Source of the DNA: Thamnaconus septentrionalis
Lineage: Eukaryota; Chordata; Actinopteri; Tetraodontiformes; Monacanthidae
Assembly (NCBI GenBank): GCA_009823395.1
Contig: CM020501.1
Span: 33,378,493 to 33,442,492 of the forward strand
Direction: 5' to 3'
DNA: 64,000 nucleotides
Positions 1 through 15,490 of this stretch are shown in pieces. The stretch's first letter is position 1. Each line of letters starts with the position of its first letter. The notes below the pieces were generated by a model, which was not told the origin of the DNA, searched no databases, and saw nothing but the letters and a program-made list of their open reading frames with translations. The position numbers were made by a program, and so were the translations under genes.

Positions 1-187
1 CGTTTCTAGAGGTTTCTTTTAGGAGGTTATTGGAGGCCCAAGTCCACAAAGGTTAATCCTCATGATTTTTGTCATTATCACATTCTGTTTGGTGAACAGT
101 GAATTGCAAAGGAACAACTAAAACTGGGTGTTTTGAAGTTCCTCTTCTTGAATTGTTTGCAAACCGCTCCTCCTCCTCTCTGCTCAG

Positions 188-4577
<4,390 letters not shown>

Positions 4578-4710
4578 GGCCGCTCCGTTCCTGCACACAA
4601 AGACAAACTCTGCCGTGTACACACAAAGACGACCAAGGAGACAGTTTGTTTGTTTTTTGTTTGCTTTAATTTCTTTTCCGTTCCTTTTCTGTTTCACCTC
4701 TAAATAGAGA

Positions 4711-4716
4711 AATAAA
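4711..4716 (+). terminator. Poly(A) signal of prpsap1
   Basis: An AATAAA hexamer lies 134 bases after the prpsap1 stop codon, followed within about 45 bases by a T/GT-rich stretch (TTTCTGTGTC near 4758). This gives a compact 3' UTR. A second AATAAA at 5342-5347 could serve as a distal site. Confidence 0.7.
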
Positions 4717-6234
4717 GCCATTCCAACTCTCCTGTTACTAAAGCACGTCCAACTCTGATTTCTGTGTCAAACTGCCGCGTTTCTCAGCCGATCTCTGAGT
4801 GTTGGAGGCACGACCTGCTGGATCTGGTTTCACCGCATTCACAGCTTCTGCAGGTTTTAAAATAAAACTTCTTTTAAAGGTGGCTTTTTTTTTTTTCTTT
4901 CTTTCAGTACCGCAGCTGCGGCAGAGAAGTCCACATCTGGTTTCCACTTTTCACTGAGAGATGTGAGAAATAAACTGTTCACTGGCCCTGCACCTGAACC
5001 CACACTTTCAGTAGCAGTTTCAGTCGGCGCCAGAGGCCACTTTGTCTCCTGAAGCATGGAAAAGTCTGAAATTTCAAACCGCCAGTGTTCAGTTACGCCT
5101 GGATGAAAGTTGTCCATCAGTCACGTGTAGCCCGTGTCCGAAACGGTCTGCGCTGGACAAGGTCCCTCCTCATCTTTGCAACGGGGAAATAAATCAGACC
5201 AGAAACCTTTGTCACGATCACTGTCTAATACAAATGAAGGTTATTTCACTTCCCCTTCTTACAATGTGATTTTTAACAGGTGGCTCGGTTTTTTTTTTTT
5301 CCTTTCTTCACACAAATTTCAAACCCATTTCATACAAAATCAATAAAATGTTGTATTACTTTCTAGCTCCTGGACAGCAGAAGAACTGTCTATGGAGATA
5401 AGCAGTGTAAATACAACTCGGGGACCAAGCAGACTTCAAAAACGTTTAACACCTCGCAGTGTATTCTGTCTACAACCCTGAACTTGTTCTAAACGCCTCA
5501 GGGCTACCATATCCCGCTGAGGAGCTTTGACCAAGTCCAGGGGCAAAGACATGAGAAGCTTACGTACCGGACATCCTGGATGGCTACTCACCATTTAAAC
5601 TCATTAAGAAAATAAAATATTGATGCAAAAAAACACAAAACAAACAAAACAAAAGCACTGAAGTATCCACGGCGCCCTAAACATGACTCACGAATGATTA
5701 AAAAAAAACAAAAAAAACTCTTGCAATTATTGCACTGACGCACTTTTCTGTGATTTGAGTTCTCATAAAGCTGCTCTGCACAAGATGTGCAGCGCTCGCA
5801 CCTGCGACGTGGAGGCTGCTCCGGTTGTCTCCCTTGAGCGGACTGAGCAACAAGCAAAGTGCGGAAGAATGTTTAAATGTTCGCAGAAAGAGGAAGTGCC
5901 ACAAACGTTTACCCTTGCCACTTCCTCATGCGAACAGGAAACAGTCTAATCAGATGGAGTGGAGGTGGGTGGGGAGGTGTGAGCGCTTCAACAGTCTCCT
6001 CTGGTCGGAGCGAGTTTTAGGGGGAACCGTCCGCGGACGTTTCAGGAACTAGACCGAGCCAACCGCTTGGATAAGAGCTGAACATCCTTCATCTCCTGCA
6101 TGTTCGGGCATCTGAGCTCAGCTTGCTGGAAGTGTGACTTGCTGCCCACAGTGGTTTAGAGTCAGAGTTGACGGCAAACTAGTCTAATCTAAGTTTGAGA
6201 TTGTAAATGATTGTTGTGGTGGTTAGCATGAGCT

Positions 6235-6305
6235 CTCTGTGCCCTTTCCCTGTGTCGCATGTTGCTGCAGTACTCTTGCTTCCTCCCACAGTCCAAAGAC
6301 AGTGG
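6235..6305 (+). mobile_element. Middle fragment of tRNA-derived SINE
   Basis: The stretch ends in CTTCCTCCCACAGTCCAAAG, the body phrase shared with the SINE copies at 19464 and 29413 and the fragment at 12640. Neither end of the element is preserved. Confidence 0.35.
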
Positions 6306-7094
6306 TGGTGCTACACCAATGTTACTGAGGGGGCCCTGGCTGGGGCCAGGAGTTTTGTCCGAAAGGCACATTCAACCCAGGGACACTTAACACAAAGATT
6401 AGAAATATGATTAGATTTTTTTTCTCATTAAAATACAAATACATAACATGATTATCATTTTTACAGAGCGAATTGGCTGGCAAAAATAAACAGCAGATTA
6501 ATTAATGAAAATGATCATTACGGTTACTGTGTTCTTTGGTTTTGGTGATTTCTGGTCAAGAACTGGTCAAGAAATAAGTCAGGATTCAATGCTCTCTGAG
6601 ACTTGATGCTCAGTACACCCAGATTGCTTAGTCTCTTGTCGTTCACGGTGGATCTGACGTATGTTTAACGTAGCTTTTAACGTTTAATGTTCACGAGAAG
6701 CAGTTGTCACTGTGATCGCAACTGCTATTTTACAGAGTCTGTAGAGCTCAAATGGAAGAGCTGGTACGAGCTCAACTGTACTGCAGGGTGTCTGATGTGT
6801 CGTCTGTCTATTGGTGGCGTCAGTCTGTGTTGGTCAGTGACGACACAACAACCTCATGTTTCTGACAGGGCATTTAAATGTCTAAATAGTAAAAGAAATC
6901 TATCAAATGAAATACTTTTCATTTAAAAGTTGCAGTTTCTGACAATTTCATAGAAAAGCAAAGCACCGACCTTGTGCCTAGTACAGAGAATGCAGTGTGT
7001 GTGTTTTATCTGCAGGTGGAGACAGAGATCTAAAAAAACAAAACAAAAACAAAAGAGGAACAGGAACCACTGAAACGGGCTGGGAGGCCCCCTA

Positions 7095-7137
7095 ATAGTA
7101 ATAATAATAATAATGATAATAATAATAATAATAATAA
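7095..7137. repeat. (AAT)n microsatellite
   Basis: About fourteen AAT/ATA trinucleotides with one GAT interruption. Confidence 0.9.
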
Positions 7138-7849
7138 GTTGATAAAATAAAGTTTCATGCATGTAAAACTTATCAAGAAATATGTCTGTATCATCACTGT
7201 GACACACTGTGTAGCCAACACATGCTCATCAGTGCAATGTGCCTACTTGGGGACTGCGCTTTTAACATTTCCTTATTCCTTATCTATGGGGGTGTGTTTG
7301 ACTCCCCTGCAGTTGCAGAGTGTACGTCACCGTTTTATGTATTAGGGATATAAATGAGGAAAAAAAAACATGTGGACTGACAGGCTGGAGTATTATTCCT
7401 ATTAAGCGTAACGTCCAAGCTGCATGACTTGTTTCAGTCAGCGGTGTTGATGCTGTGGAGTGACTTGTTGTCGTACAGTGAGACACGTTCTCACAGCAGA
7501 GTGCCTGGCAGGCAGCCAGCGATAGAGAGTCCATTACCAAGACAGCTGGGCACACTGTGTCAGTGGAAAGGAGCTGTTGTCTCTGTTCGCAAGTCAATGA
7601 CACATTAAAATGATTGTAATCGTGTTGTCACGGTAAACGCTGCATGAGATTCACTTCCATTTGTGCCTTGATCATCTCGGAAGGCTTTCATTGGCTTTTG
7701 CCAGTGCAACGGATGACGACAGTCACCTGCTGCTTTATTTATTATTGCCGTTATTAACCCACATTCAGTCAAGTTCCTTGCTTCTCGCCAGTTGGTGTAA
7801 TTGTCCAGTGAACATTAACCCCAGTGACTTCACACAACACAAAATGTGA

Positions 7850-7864
7850 TTTATTTTCTTTATT
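7850..7864 (-). terminator. Tandem poly(A) signals for the Ras-dva gene
   Basis: Read on the minus strand, two AATAAA hexamers (7864-7859 and 7855-7850) are followed at once by TTTTGTGTTGTGTG (about 7844-7831), a classic GU-rich downstream element. This places the 3' end about 670 bases past the stop codon. The 3' UTR would contain the (GT)n tract at 8301-8320. Confidence 0.55.
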
Positions 7865-8300
7865 GACATTTAAATCCACAACACGCTTTATTTCAATAGA
7901 TGCTTGTAAAAAATAAGGATATACTACAAAAGAATTTAATACAATTATAAAAGCCAAACTTAAAACTTCATTTTAAACGGTCATCAAAAGAAAAGTGCAT
8001 GCACAAAATGTATTTAGTGCTTAAAAAAATAATAAAAATGACGATATGCTGGATGGCTAATTGAATACAAAAAAATGTAAACTGGTTAGATCTCAAATTA
8101 TGAACAATATACACAAAAACACACACCACATTTTCCTTTCACTCCACTTTCCTCAGTAAGCAGATTGTTGCCAATTCTGCCAGACGATGTGGGTGAACAT
8201 TTCAATGAAGAGTCCAAAAGCTACAGGTTGATCTAAACACCAACAAGTGTCACCAGAGAAGCAGCGACGACGACACATTGAGTAAATAAGTGAGTAATTG

Positions 8301-8320
8301 GTGTGTGTGTGTGTGTGTGT
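8301..8320. repeat. (GT)10 microsatellite in the inferred 3' UTR
   Basis: Ten uninterrupted GT units, read as (CA)n in the predicted minus-strand transcript. Confidence 0.9.
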
Positions 8321-8525
8321 TTCCTCTGACTACGGCAGTCTGTCCAGGAACAGTCTCAACAACAGCTCTGCAAGTTCTTCAGCGGTGACTTCTGTCTTTG
8401 TGGATCCAGGATCCCTGTCTTCACCCAGGTGCCAAAACCTCTTCCTGCGTCCCGCAGAGCAACGCAGCTTCCCGCCTTCTTGCACTCCCTCAAAACTCAC
8501 AAAAGCACCCCTCACCTCTGCTCGC

Positions 8526-9152
8526 CTACGACAGAATGCAGCTGTTGGTCTTGTTCATGGGGGGCCGGAAGTTGGTGTCTTTGGGGAAGGTCTCCCTTCG
8601 CCGGCGGAGCGCCGGGCTGAGCCTGCTGGGGAGGTTGACCTGCTGCAGGAGCTCCTTGAACACCTCCACCACGTTGGCGTTCTGCTTGGCTGAGGCCTCG
8701 AGGTAGCTGTTGTTCCAGTCCATCTCCACCGTGGACAGCACGTCCTCGGCGGACACCTGGCGCTCCTCCTCCCGGTCCGCCTTGTTGCCCACCACCACGA
8801 TGGGAGTGTACTTGTCCTCCTTGATCTCCAGGATCTCGTCCCGGAGGCTCTTGACCGCCTCCAGCGACTCGGGGTCGTCCACGGCGTACACCAGGGCGAA
8901 GGCGTCGCTGTTCTGGATGGAGAGCTTGCGCATGGCCGGGAAGGAGTAGCTGCCACTGGTGTCCAGGATCTCCACGGTGATCTTTACCCCGCCGATGTCG
9001 TACTCCTTGCTGTGCATCTCCTCCACCGTGCGCCGGTGCTTGGGTTCGAACTTGTCCTCGAGGAAGCGCTGGATCAGGGCCGTCTTGCCGACCCCGGCCG
9101 CCCCCAGGAACACCAGGCGGACCTGGGTTTTCTCCTTCACTTCTAAAGACAT
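8526..9152 (-). CDS. Ras-dva-like small GTPase, single coding exon, 208 aa
   Basis: An uninterrupted 208-residue Ras-superfamily protein. The G1 loop GAAGVGKT is at 17-24, the switch I Thr at 42, G3 DTSGS at 64-68, G4 NKAD at 123-126, G5 EASAK at 152-156, and a prenylation box CILS forms the C-terminus (205-208). The start MSLEVKEKTQ is chosen because the GTPase fold begins at once after it; the 25 codons upstream in frame are a poly-Ile/Lys low-complexity run. Wording such as EPKHRRTVEE, DTSGSYSFPAMRKLSIQNSD and FRPPMNKTNSC agrees with Ras-dva, a membrane-anchored GTPase known from anterior ectoderm patterning in Xenopus (established knowledge; assignment from memory). The residue matching Ras Gly12 is Ala19 and the one matching Gln61 is Ser68, so intrinsic GTPase activity may be weak (inference). 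It is strongly GC-biased compared with its surroundings. Alternative: another Di-Ras/RasD-like branch. Confidence 0.85.
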   Translation of the reverse strand: MSLEVKEKTQVRLVFLGAAGVGKTALIQRFLEDKFEPKHRRTVEEMHSKEYDIGGVKITVEILDTSGSYSFPAMRKLSIQNSDAFALVYAVDDPESLEAVKSLRDEILEIKEDKYTPIVVVGNKADREEERQVSAEDVLSTVEMDWNNSYLEASAKQNANVVEVFKELLQQVNLPSRLSPALRRRRETFPKDTNFRPPMNKTNSCILS

Positions 9153-9349
9153 GCTGGGATTTTTTTTTATTATTATTATTGGGAAACAGAACAGATGCTT
9201 CCCCCAACACTGCTGCAGAATGGTCAAATTTGACTTTTAAAATTCTTTTTTATCTCTTCTCCCTTCCCTCCTCTTTTTCCAAACTGGCAGCAGCTCTCCG
9301 TCAGTCGTCCGTTCAACGCCTGACTGTGTCTGATCCCACTCCCGCCGCC

Positions 9350-9448
9350 TTTTATGCCTGTTTTGGTGAGAGAGCCTCCGTGCCCTCTCACTCTAGCAAC
9401 CAATCGGCAAAGGGCAGCTTCTCCAAGCACGCCGCGCAGCCAGCCAAT
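9350..9448 (-). promoter_or_regulatory. Core promoter of the Ras-dva gene (TATA plus two CCAAT boxes)
   Basis: On the minus strand CATAAAA (9356-9350) lies about 200 bases upstream of the start codon. Two inverted CCAAT boxes (plus-strand CCAAT at 9400-9404 and 9444-9448) lie 45-95 bases further upstream. Order and spacing suit an NF-Y/TBP promoter with transcription starting near 9320 and an unspliced 5' UTR of about 170 bases. Confidence 0.6.
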
Positions 9449-10159
9449 GGGTTGCCGCGCATGTAAATCACTTCACCAGCAAGGGGGGCAACATCTGGGC
9501 TGAAAGGGATAAGATATTCAAGCAGCGACCTGATCTGGATGTCACATGGAACCATAAAGCGAAGTCTCTATCTGTGTCCCAGAATCCTGACTGCAAGGAA
9601 ACCTGACATCAAGTTTGTGCAAAGCGGCGACTGGGACGTTTTTGCTGGCGCACTCCTGCGTCTCGATTTATAATCCCCGTGGTTCCTCATTTTCCGACAG
9701 GATTTCCCTGTAAATTAATAAACGTTTGTTTGACTACGAGGCGTGATCAAAGCCGATGACTGCGGAGCCTCTCGTGTGAACGTGTCGCGTTCAGCCACCA
9801 GCTGTTAAGATTGTCGAGAGGAATCGTCGGCCGACGTGAATGCAAACAAGTATATCGGAGAGTGCAAGGCATAGGTGATCGATATTGATTCCATGCGGCC
9901 CTGAATGTGTCCGGGAACAACCACCTGCAGCAGGTATTTACATAACGATCCCTTTGTGTTAGTCGACCTTCCATGAAATAGATGGCAAAGCTGTTTGTTC
10001 ATTACACATGGATTTGGATTGTAGTGTAGTGTAGAGAGGTTTATTTGTAGGAAAAATTATTCCCTGCCCACAAATGGTAAATCACTCCATTAGTCCACTA
10101 ATTATAGCAGGATAGGCAGTCACAGAACACAGATGGATGACAGAAGATATTAAAAATAC

Positions 10160-10440
10160 AATACAACATTTGATTTCATTTGATTTGATTTATTTATTTC
10201 AAACATGAAGGAAAATGAGACAATAAAAGGGATACAAAACCAAAACATGCGAAAGAAAATTAAATAAATACATAAAAAAAAATAGGTTAAGTGAACAAAC
10301 ACCAGTGAAATATACATTAAAATAATGTTATTCATGTCCGAAAACGGGTAGGAGGAAGTATAAACTTATATGTACCTACTCCTAAAGTCAAATAAATACA
10401 CAAACTTATGAAGTAAATTAAGTTTATACAACTAGATGAC
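10160..10440. mobile_element. AT-rich dispersed repeat (unclassified)
   Basis: It begins with a TTTGATTTGATTTATTTATT stretch and later has GGGTAGGAGGAAGTATAAAC followed by TACCTACTCC. The GTAGG/CCTAC pair brackets a short hairpin. The layout resembles a repeat common in fish genomes, but there is no second copy in this window to confirm its limits. Confidence 0.35.
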
Positions 10441-10677
10441 AGAAAACAGAAAACAACAAAACAGAAAACAACAAAGACAACAACCAAAGACAAATCTAAA
10501 CAAAAGACAACACAACACTGGAGAATTGGAATTTTATAAGTCTATATAGATATAATATATATCTATTTATAATATAGATATAGACAGATATTCATGTATA
10601 TTCATGTATAGAATGATTGTAATAATAATTATAATACTTACTGTAAAATACTGTTACTAAGTTTTGTGCATGTGGCA

Positions 10678-10680
<3 letters not shown>

Positions 10681-10723
<43 letters not shown>
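10681..10723. repeat. (TA)n microsatellite
   Basis: About 21 uninterrupted TA units. Confidence 0.95.
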
Positions 10724-10726
<3 letters not shown>

Positions 10727-11087
10727 ATAAAAACAACAACAGAAAGTTCAAGCCAAAAGCACAGCATGACATTTTTTCTGACATTACGAGAAGTGCAGCT
10801 CACGATTCAACCTTCAAAAACGGCCGAACTTCCTGAATCACCTGCAGCCGTCCTTGGTGTCCAATTAGATGCGAGGCGGCGCTGTTAATTGAGAATGAAT
10901 CGCTGTGCCTCCAGTTTTTCCACAGAGCGTTCCGGAGGAGCGAGCCTGACTCGTGATCCTCCCAGAATTTCCCCGGAGACCGGAGACTGCCACTCGAACT
11001 GCCGCGTTGGGTTTGTCAGCATGGCGCGTAACCACGGTGAGCTGCAGGGAACACGGCAACCCATGTTCCACCAACCTTTAAAAAAGA

Positions 11088-11088
<1 letters not shown>

Positions 11089-11133
<45 letters not shown>
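11089..11133. repeat. (TA)n microsatellite
   Basis: About 22 uninterrupted TA units, 370 bases from the similar tract at 10681. Confidence 0.95.
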
Positions 11134-11135
<2 letters not shown>

Positions 11136-12639
11136 GAGATCTACCCCGTGCCTTGCCCCCAGTGGGCTGCAGTACCTGACGGGCAGTGGAGCAGAGCTAA
11201 GCAGTGTGGGAACTGCCAACATCGCTGTCCTGACACTCACTGTGAGGGTCGCTAATGGCTGCGGTCCCTGCCGAGGAAGTCAAATTGGAGCTGACAGTCG
11301 TGGATAAGCTGTCCTCAGTGCAGCGAGTGCGACTGATGAAAAGACACAGTCTTTACATCTCAAGCTGTTAACGTGACAAAGACGCCGGACTTCGTTGGAC
11401 GTGTCACATTGTTGTCTGTTTCTACCGCTGACACCGGGAGGTAAAAGTAGGAGGCGGAGGTTTAACTTTGTGTATTATTCTTGCTCTGAATCCCGGTGAC
11501 CACTAATTACCTGTATAGGCATTGCTCAGTGTCCGCCAAGTGCCAAGCATCCTGTTTTAACAAGGCATTGGTCTCACTGCTCTCTTTTAAAAAAAAAAAC
11601 AAGGCTTTGCCGTACAACCAATGATATCATGTATTTGTTTAATGTTGTATATTTGAATTTCTTTGACGTGTTTTTGTTTAGAGTGCCTTCCATCGGTGTT
11701 GGCAATTGCTTTTTCTTGCTGAGAGGGAAAACATTGCACTGCACCGTATTATTTTTCTGTTCTATTCATTTTGCCATGAATTCAATCAAATGACTGTTTG
11801 CTTGTTTGTGATGCTTTTGCGCTCATCTTCTCTGCCATATTTCACATGGTCAGTATTCACTGTCCATCCAGGCGGCTTCCTGTGTTGCTGTGGCCTTCGC
11901 ACGTGGCCGGTGTCGTGATTGTGTCGTACTGAATGTGGCATTCTCCGCTGTTTTTGTGCGTGACTGGAGTCTCTTTGTGCTCTCCCGTTGCATCAAAGAC
12001 AGAGGCAAGAGTGCTTCTTTTGTAGCCGAGAGCACACCTGAATCAATACCTCCAGGAAAGCCCTCGAGGTTTGCTAAAGGGTTTTGACAAAAATAAATCT
12101 ATATTTCTATGTCTATTTGTATAGTTTTTTTTTTCATCACTTGTCCTTGAAATATCCCAAACAGGGAAAATCAATTCTTGTTTGTTTTCAGTGTGGCTCT
12201 ACTTTAAGTAGATTTTCTTCAGGCGCTGAGCCCCTGATGCAGGAGGCAGGGGCCGGCCTGTTCAGGGGGAAAGTGGCTCTGTGTTCTTGCCCCCCCCAGG
12301 CGCAAACGTCTGTCGCGAGGGAGGATACACGTTGCACTGTCAAACCTGTCAGAGATGATCATGCTGCAAAGTGACAGATGCCAAATATAAATGTTTCCCT
12401 ACGTGCTGAATTAACCTTCACAACTCACGGAGGACTGCCTTCGATCACCGCAGACGGTTTGACGCGGCTCGACGCTGGGAAACTCTGGCCGTTACCATCA
12501 TATACTCACAGACTGAGTATGATCAGCTTAGTGGTGAGAGGCAGCGGTGGCAGGAGCTAGCGGTCAGAGTGTAGTTGTGACAAAGCAGTCATGGAAAACA
12601 ACACACAGCTCTCTGTTCTTGGTCAGCGTGTCTCTCCGT

Positions 12640-12823
12640 GTCAGTGTTGCTTCTCTCCAGGCGCTCCTGCTTCCTCTCACAGTCCAGAGACGTTAAACAC
12701 GTTAGGCTGATTTGAAACTCTAAATTGTAAATTTGTAGGCCATGTGTGTGACCCTGGCCACTTGTCCAGGGTGTCACCCGATACTGAGGAGTAGAAATGT
12801 TGATAGAAAGTGGATGGATGAAA
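12640..12823 (+). mobile_element. 3' part of tRNA-derived SINE
   Basis: It shares CTTCCTCTCACAGTCCAGAG, AACTCTAAATTGTAAATT and CACTTGTCCAGGGTGTCACC with the 3' body of the SINEs at 19464 and 29413, and ends in a GTGGATGGATG tail. The tRNA-like head is missing, the usual 5' truncation of a retroposed copy. Confidence 0.6.
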
Positions 12824-14079
12824 AGCTGCATTAGCGCTTTGCATCGTAGTTTTAAAGGGATTTTTTTGCCGAGTCAAATTCAATATTTTGCTTTATGAAT
12901 TTTTCAGAGGGGGCTTGTGGCTGTTTTCAGTGGAATTTCCCAGACAGATGTATGAAATTAATCTAATGAAAATACTGTATTGGTACAAATAACCATCTGC
13001 CCAACTCAGATTAACATAGTGTGTTCTCTACGTGCGAACTATTTGCTTTTTCCCGCTACTCAACTCCATGTTATTATCACACACATTAATCTCTGCATGT
13101 TTAACATTTGTGCAATTTTGACTATTACAATAACGTCAAACTTTCATCATCACTGAGGTCCATCGGTGCGGTTTACTGTGACAGAGGACACAAAGAAAAA
13201 CACCTTGAATTGGTAGAAGAAAGTTCATTCCCCTTCCTGAAAGATGAACAGGGCTGGAAAAATAACCGGCTGCCAACAGAATAACCGGCTAAGACGTAGT
13301 TACTTGGCTTGCAGCCACGATGCTCTGACCCCAAAAGCTGCTCTCATTCTCTCTAAGTTGTTGCCGACCAGCTGGTGCTCAGGTACCAAACCTAGTGATT
13401 AAACTTTCCGATAGTGATGGTAAATATGGTGAGGGCAATCTCGTGGGTGTGAAGACACCAAACTTTACTTTTTGGGTTTGGCAGCACGGTGCGCTGCTCT
13501 GCAAACATTTCCGCTGAATCCAACGATGCTGAGCAGATCTTAAAATGCCATGCAGGGCACAAAGGGCATTCTGGAGTTGGTGGATTGTGCATTTGATGAG
13601 TTTTTGTGTTCAAAATGACATGCGTTATATATATGCAAACATGTATTTCAAGTAAATGTTTTTGCCTTCCTGATGTGACCGACCCCAATTTCTCCAGCAT
13701 CTTGAAAAAGGAAACGGCGGCACAAAGATTGGATGTAAGAGAGTGTTTTTGTTTTTTTTTGTTTTTTTTTTTAATGTTTTCTCACTTTGTATCCCGCTGG
13801 TTGGACGGATCTCTGCGTCTATTTATAGTTTTCATCTTTGTTTGTTTGTCTGTTTGTCAGCCGCATTGTGGTTCAGTTAAGCAGAGGACGCTGACTTCTA
13901 AAATGCTTTGACTCGAGCAGATCTCAGTTGTTTCCTGAGGCCACGCTGCTTCGGCATCACTTCTCCTTTAGTATTTATTTATTTATTTATTTATTTATTT
14001 TGAACATTGAATCCTGAATTTGACGTCTCCTCGGTGTATCTTCGTCATCGTGTTGCTGTGGCACTAAACCTCAACTGCC

Positions 14080-14600
14080 TGTGCTTCATTAGACATTCAT
14101 GAGGTCAAAAAAGCTATTATAATGGAAACAGAGCTGAAACCATTTTGCAAAGGGGCGGTCGTGGGGGAGGATAATTTCTTTCTGCATCATAAGAATTCAA
14201 AAATTGGGATATTGGGAAATGGGGACATGGTGTTCCTGCCATCCCATACAGAGGGACCCCAGGCACCGTGATTAGTTAGCTCTACTTAATTAGCATTTAG
14301 GGGAGGATTTCTGTTTTGAAGAAAACATCCCTCCTCCCTGCCACCTCCCCTCGGCGCCACCGTCCTCCCGAGCAACAAGCAAATCCCCAAATTAATATGG
14401 CCGCATTATGCATGCTGCTGGATCTTGATGTGGCACGTGCATTCTCACAGTATGTCAGCCTCCGTGCCTGCTGAAATGACTCATGGGGGTGGGGGGTTAT
14501 GGTAATGTTTTTTTTTAACACAAGCCACAAGTGCTGCATACTGATAGGCTGCAAAACGCGCTGAGGTGATTAATTGATGCAGATTCAGTTGGAGGTGGGA
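14080..14600. other. Unannotated AT-rich island, candidate conserved non-coding element
   Basis: A non-repetitive stretch with several homeobox-core motifs (TAATTAGCATT, AATTAATATGG, GATTAATTGATG) and octamer-like ATTATGCATG. There is no coding potential on either strand. This is a pattern judgement only; conservation cannot be measured here. Confidence 0.2.
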
Positions 14601-14954
14601 ATTCAGGCAGAAGGAGAAAACCTGTCAGAAGGTAACTGATAGTGAGGGACGTTCCTACATTCCCGTCGTTTGTAGAAGCTTCCAGAACTTCCCATGCAAG
14701 AAAATCCATGTTGTGTGGCGTTTCGGGCCCTTTAATATGCTGACAATATTAAGAAGATCTCAGTAGTCAGATGAGTCAGGACTAATTAAGGTGTCATTGG
14801 TGACATTTTTTTTTTTTTAATTCTGAACTGAGTTTTTCCTTTTAGCTCTTAAAAGTGTGAAGAGCTAAACCCTCTTCCTCATTTCAACAGGAGTGGATTC
14901 ATTGTTTCCTGCCCTGCAGTCAGATGACGAGCAGCTTGGAGGGTCAGCTCAGAA

Positions 14955-14957
<3 letters not shown>

Positions 14958-15014
<57 letters not shown>
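14958..15014. repeat. (GT)n microsatellite
   Basis: About 28 uninterrupted GT units. Confidence 0.97.
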
Positions 15015-15016
<2 letters not shown>

Positions 15017-15149
15017 TCCTCGCAGAGATATATGTAAACCACAGATCTGTGTTTCTTATGTTCACATGTGAAAGGTATAGATGATGTAAAAAATGTTTGG
15101 TCCAACCTGCCCACCCTCCTCTGACCCCTGACATTAAGACATTGTCCTC

Positions 15150-15490
15150 CACACGACCGTCGCCCACTTCCAATATTTTCTCCTGTCGGGACCTTTCTCA
15201 GTAAACCGGAGGTTGTGGTTGTGATGTTGTGAAAATCCCAGTAGATTCCAGTCGGCCTGCACACAGACCGACTTGTCTGCCCACCACCATGTCGCCTCTC
15301 AAAGTCACTCAAATCCCCTCTCTTCCTCATCCCGCTGCAGGCTTTAAACTGCAGCCTCTCGTCTTCGCCACGTCAATCTGCCTTAATGCTTTGAGTTGCT
15401 GTCACGTGATTGGCTGATTAGCTTTCCTTTCCCAAACAAGCGTTTGAGCATTGGTACCTCATAAAGTGTCGTGAGTGTCCTTTTATAGTT
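15150..15490 (+). mobile_element. Dispersed DNA-transposon-like repeat, copy 1
   Basis: It shares AATGCTTTGAGTTGCTGT followed by GTGATTGGCTGATTAG with the inverted copy at 50990-51415 and, more weakly, with 17025-17260. The right end, TACCTCATAAAGTG then TGAGTGT, resembles the terminal phrase of a repeat widespread in fishes. No transposase frame remains. Confidence 0.5.

Larger units (their letters stand above)
4731..7849. other. Intergenic region between convergent prpsap1 and Ras-dva gene
   Basis: No exon is recognised. The stretch holds AT-rich sequence, a relatively GC-rich patch at about 5755-6050 with open frames of 60-89 codons that resemble nothing known to me, a small SINE-like fragment near 6235-6305 and an AAT microsatellite at 7095-7137. 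Confidence 0.6.
9460..14080. other. Non-genic region upstream of the Ras-dva gene
   Basis: No protein gene is recognised. The stretch holds an AT-rich dispersed repeat (10160-10440), two pure (TA)n tracts, a SINE fragment (12640-12823), a (TTTA)n tract at about 13973-14000 and otherwise unique AT-rich sequence. The first few hundred bases may contain further regulatory sequence of the GTPase gene. Confidence 0.5.

Noticed and set aside
8512..9210. A 232-codon alternative frame on the minus strand across the GTPase gene
   Set aside because: It is a Gly/Arg/Pro-rich shadow of the GC-rich GTPase coding sequence; the other frame carries all G-motifs.
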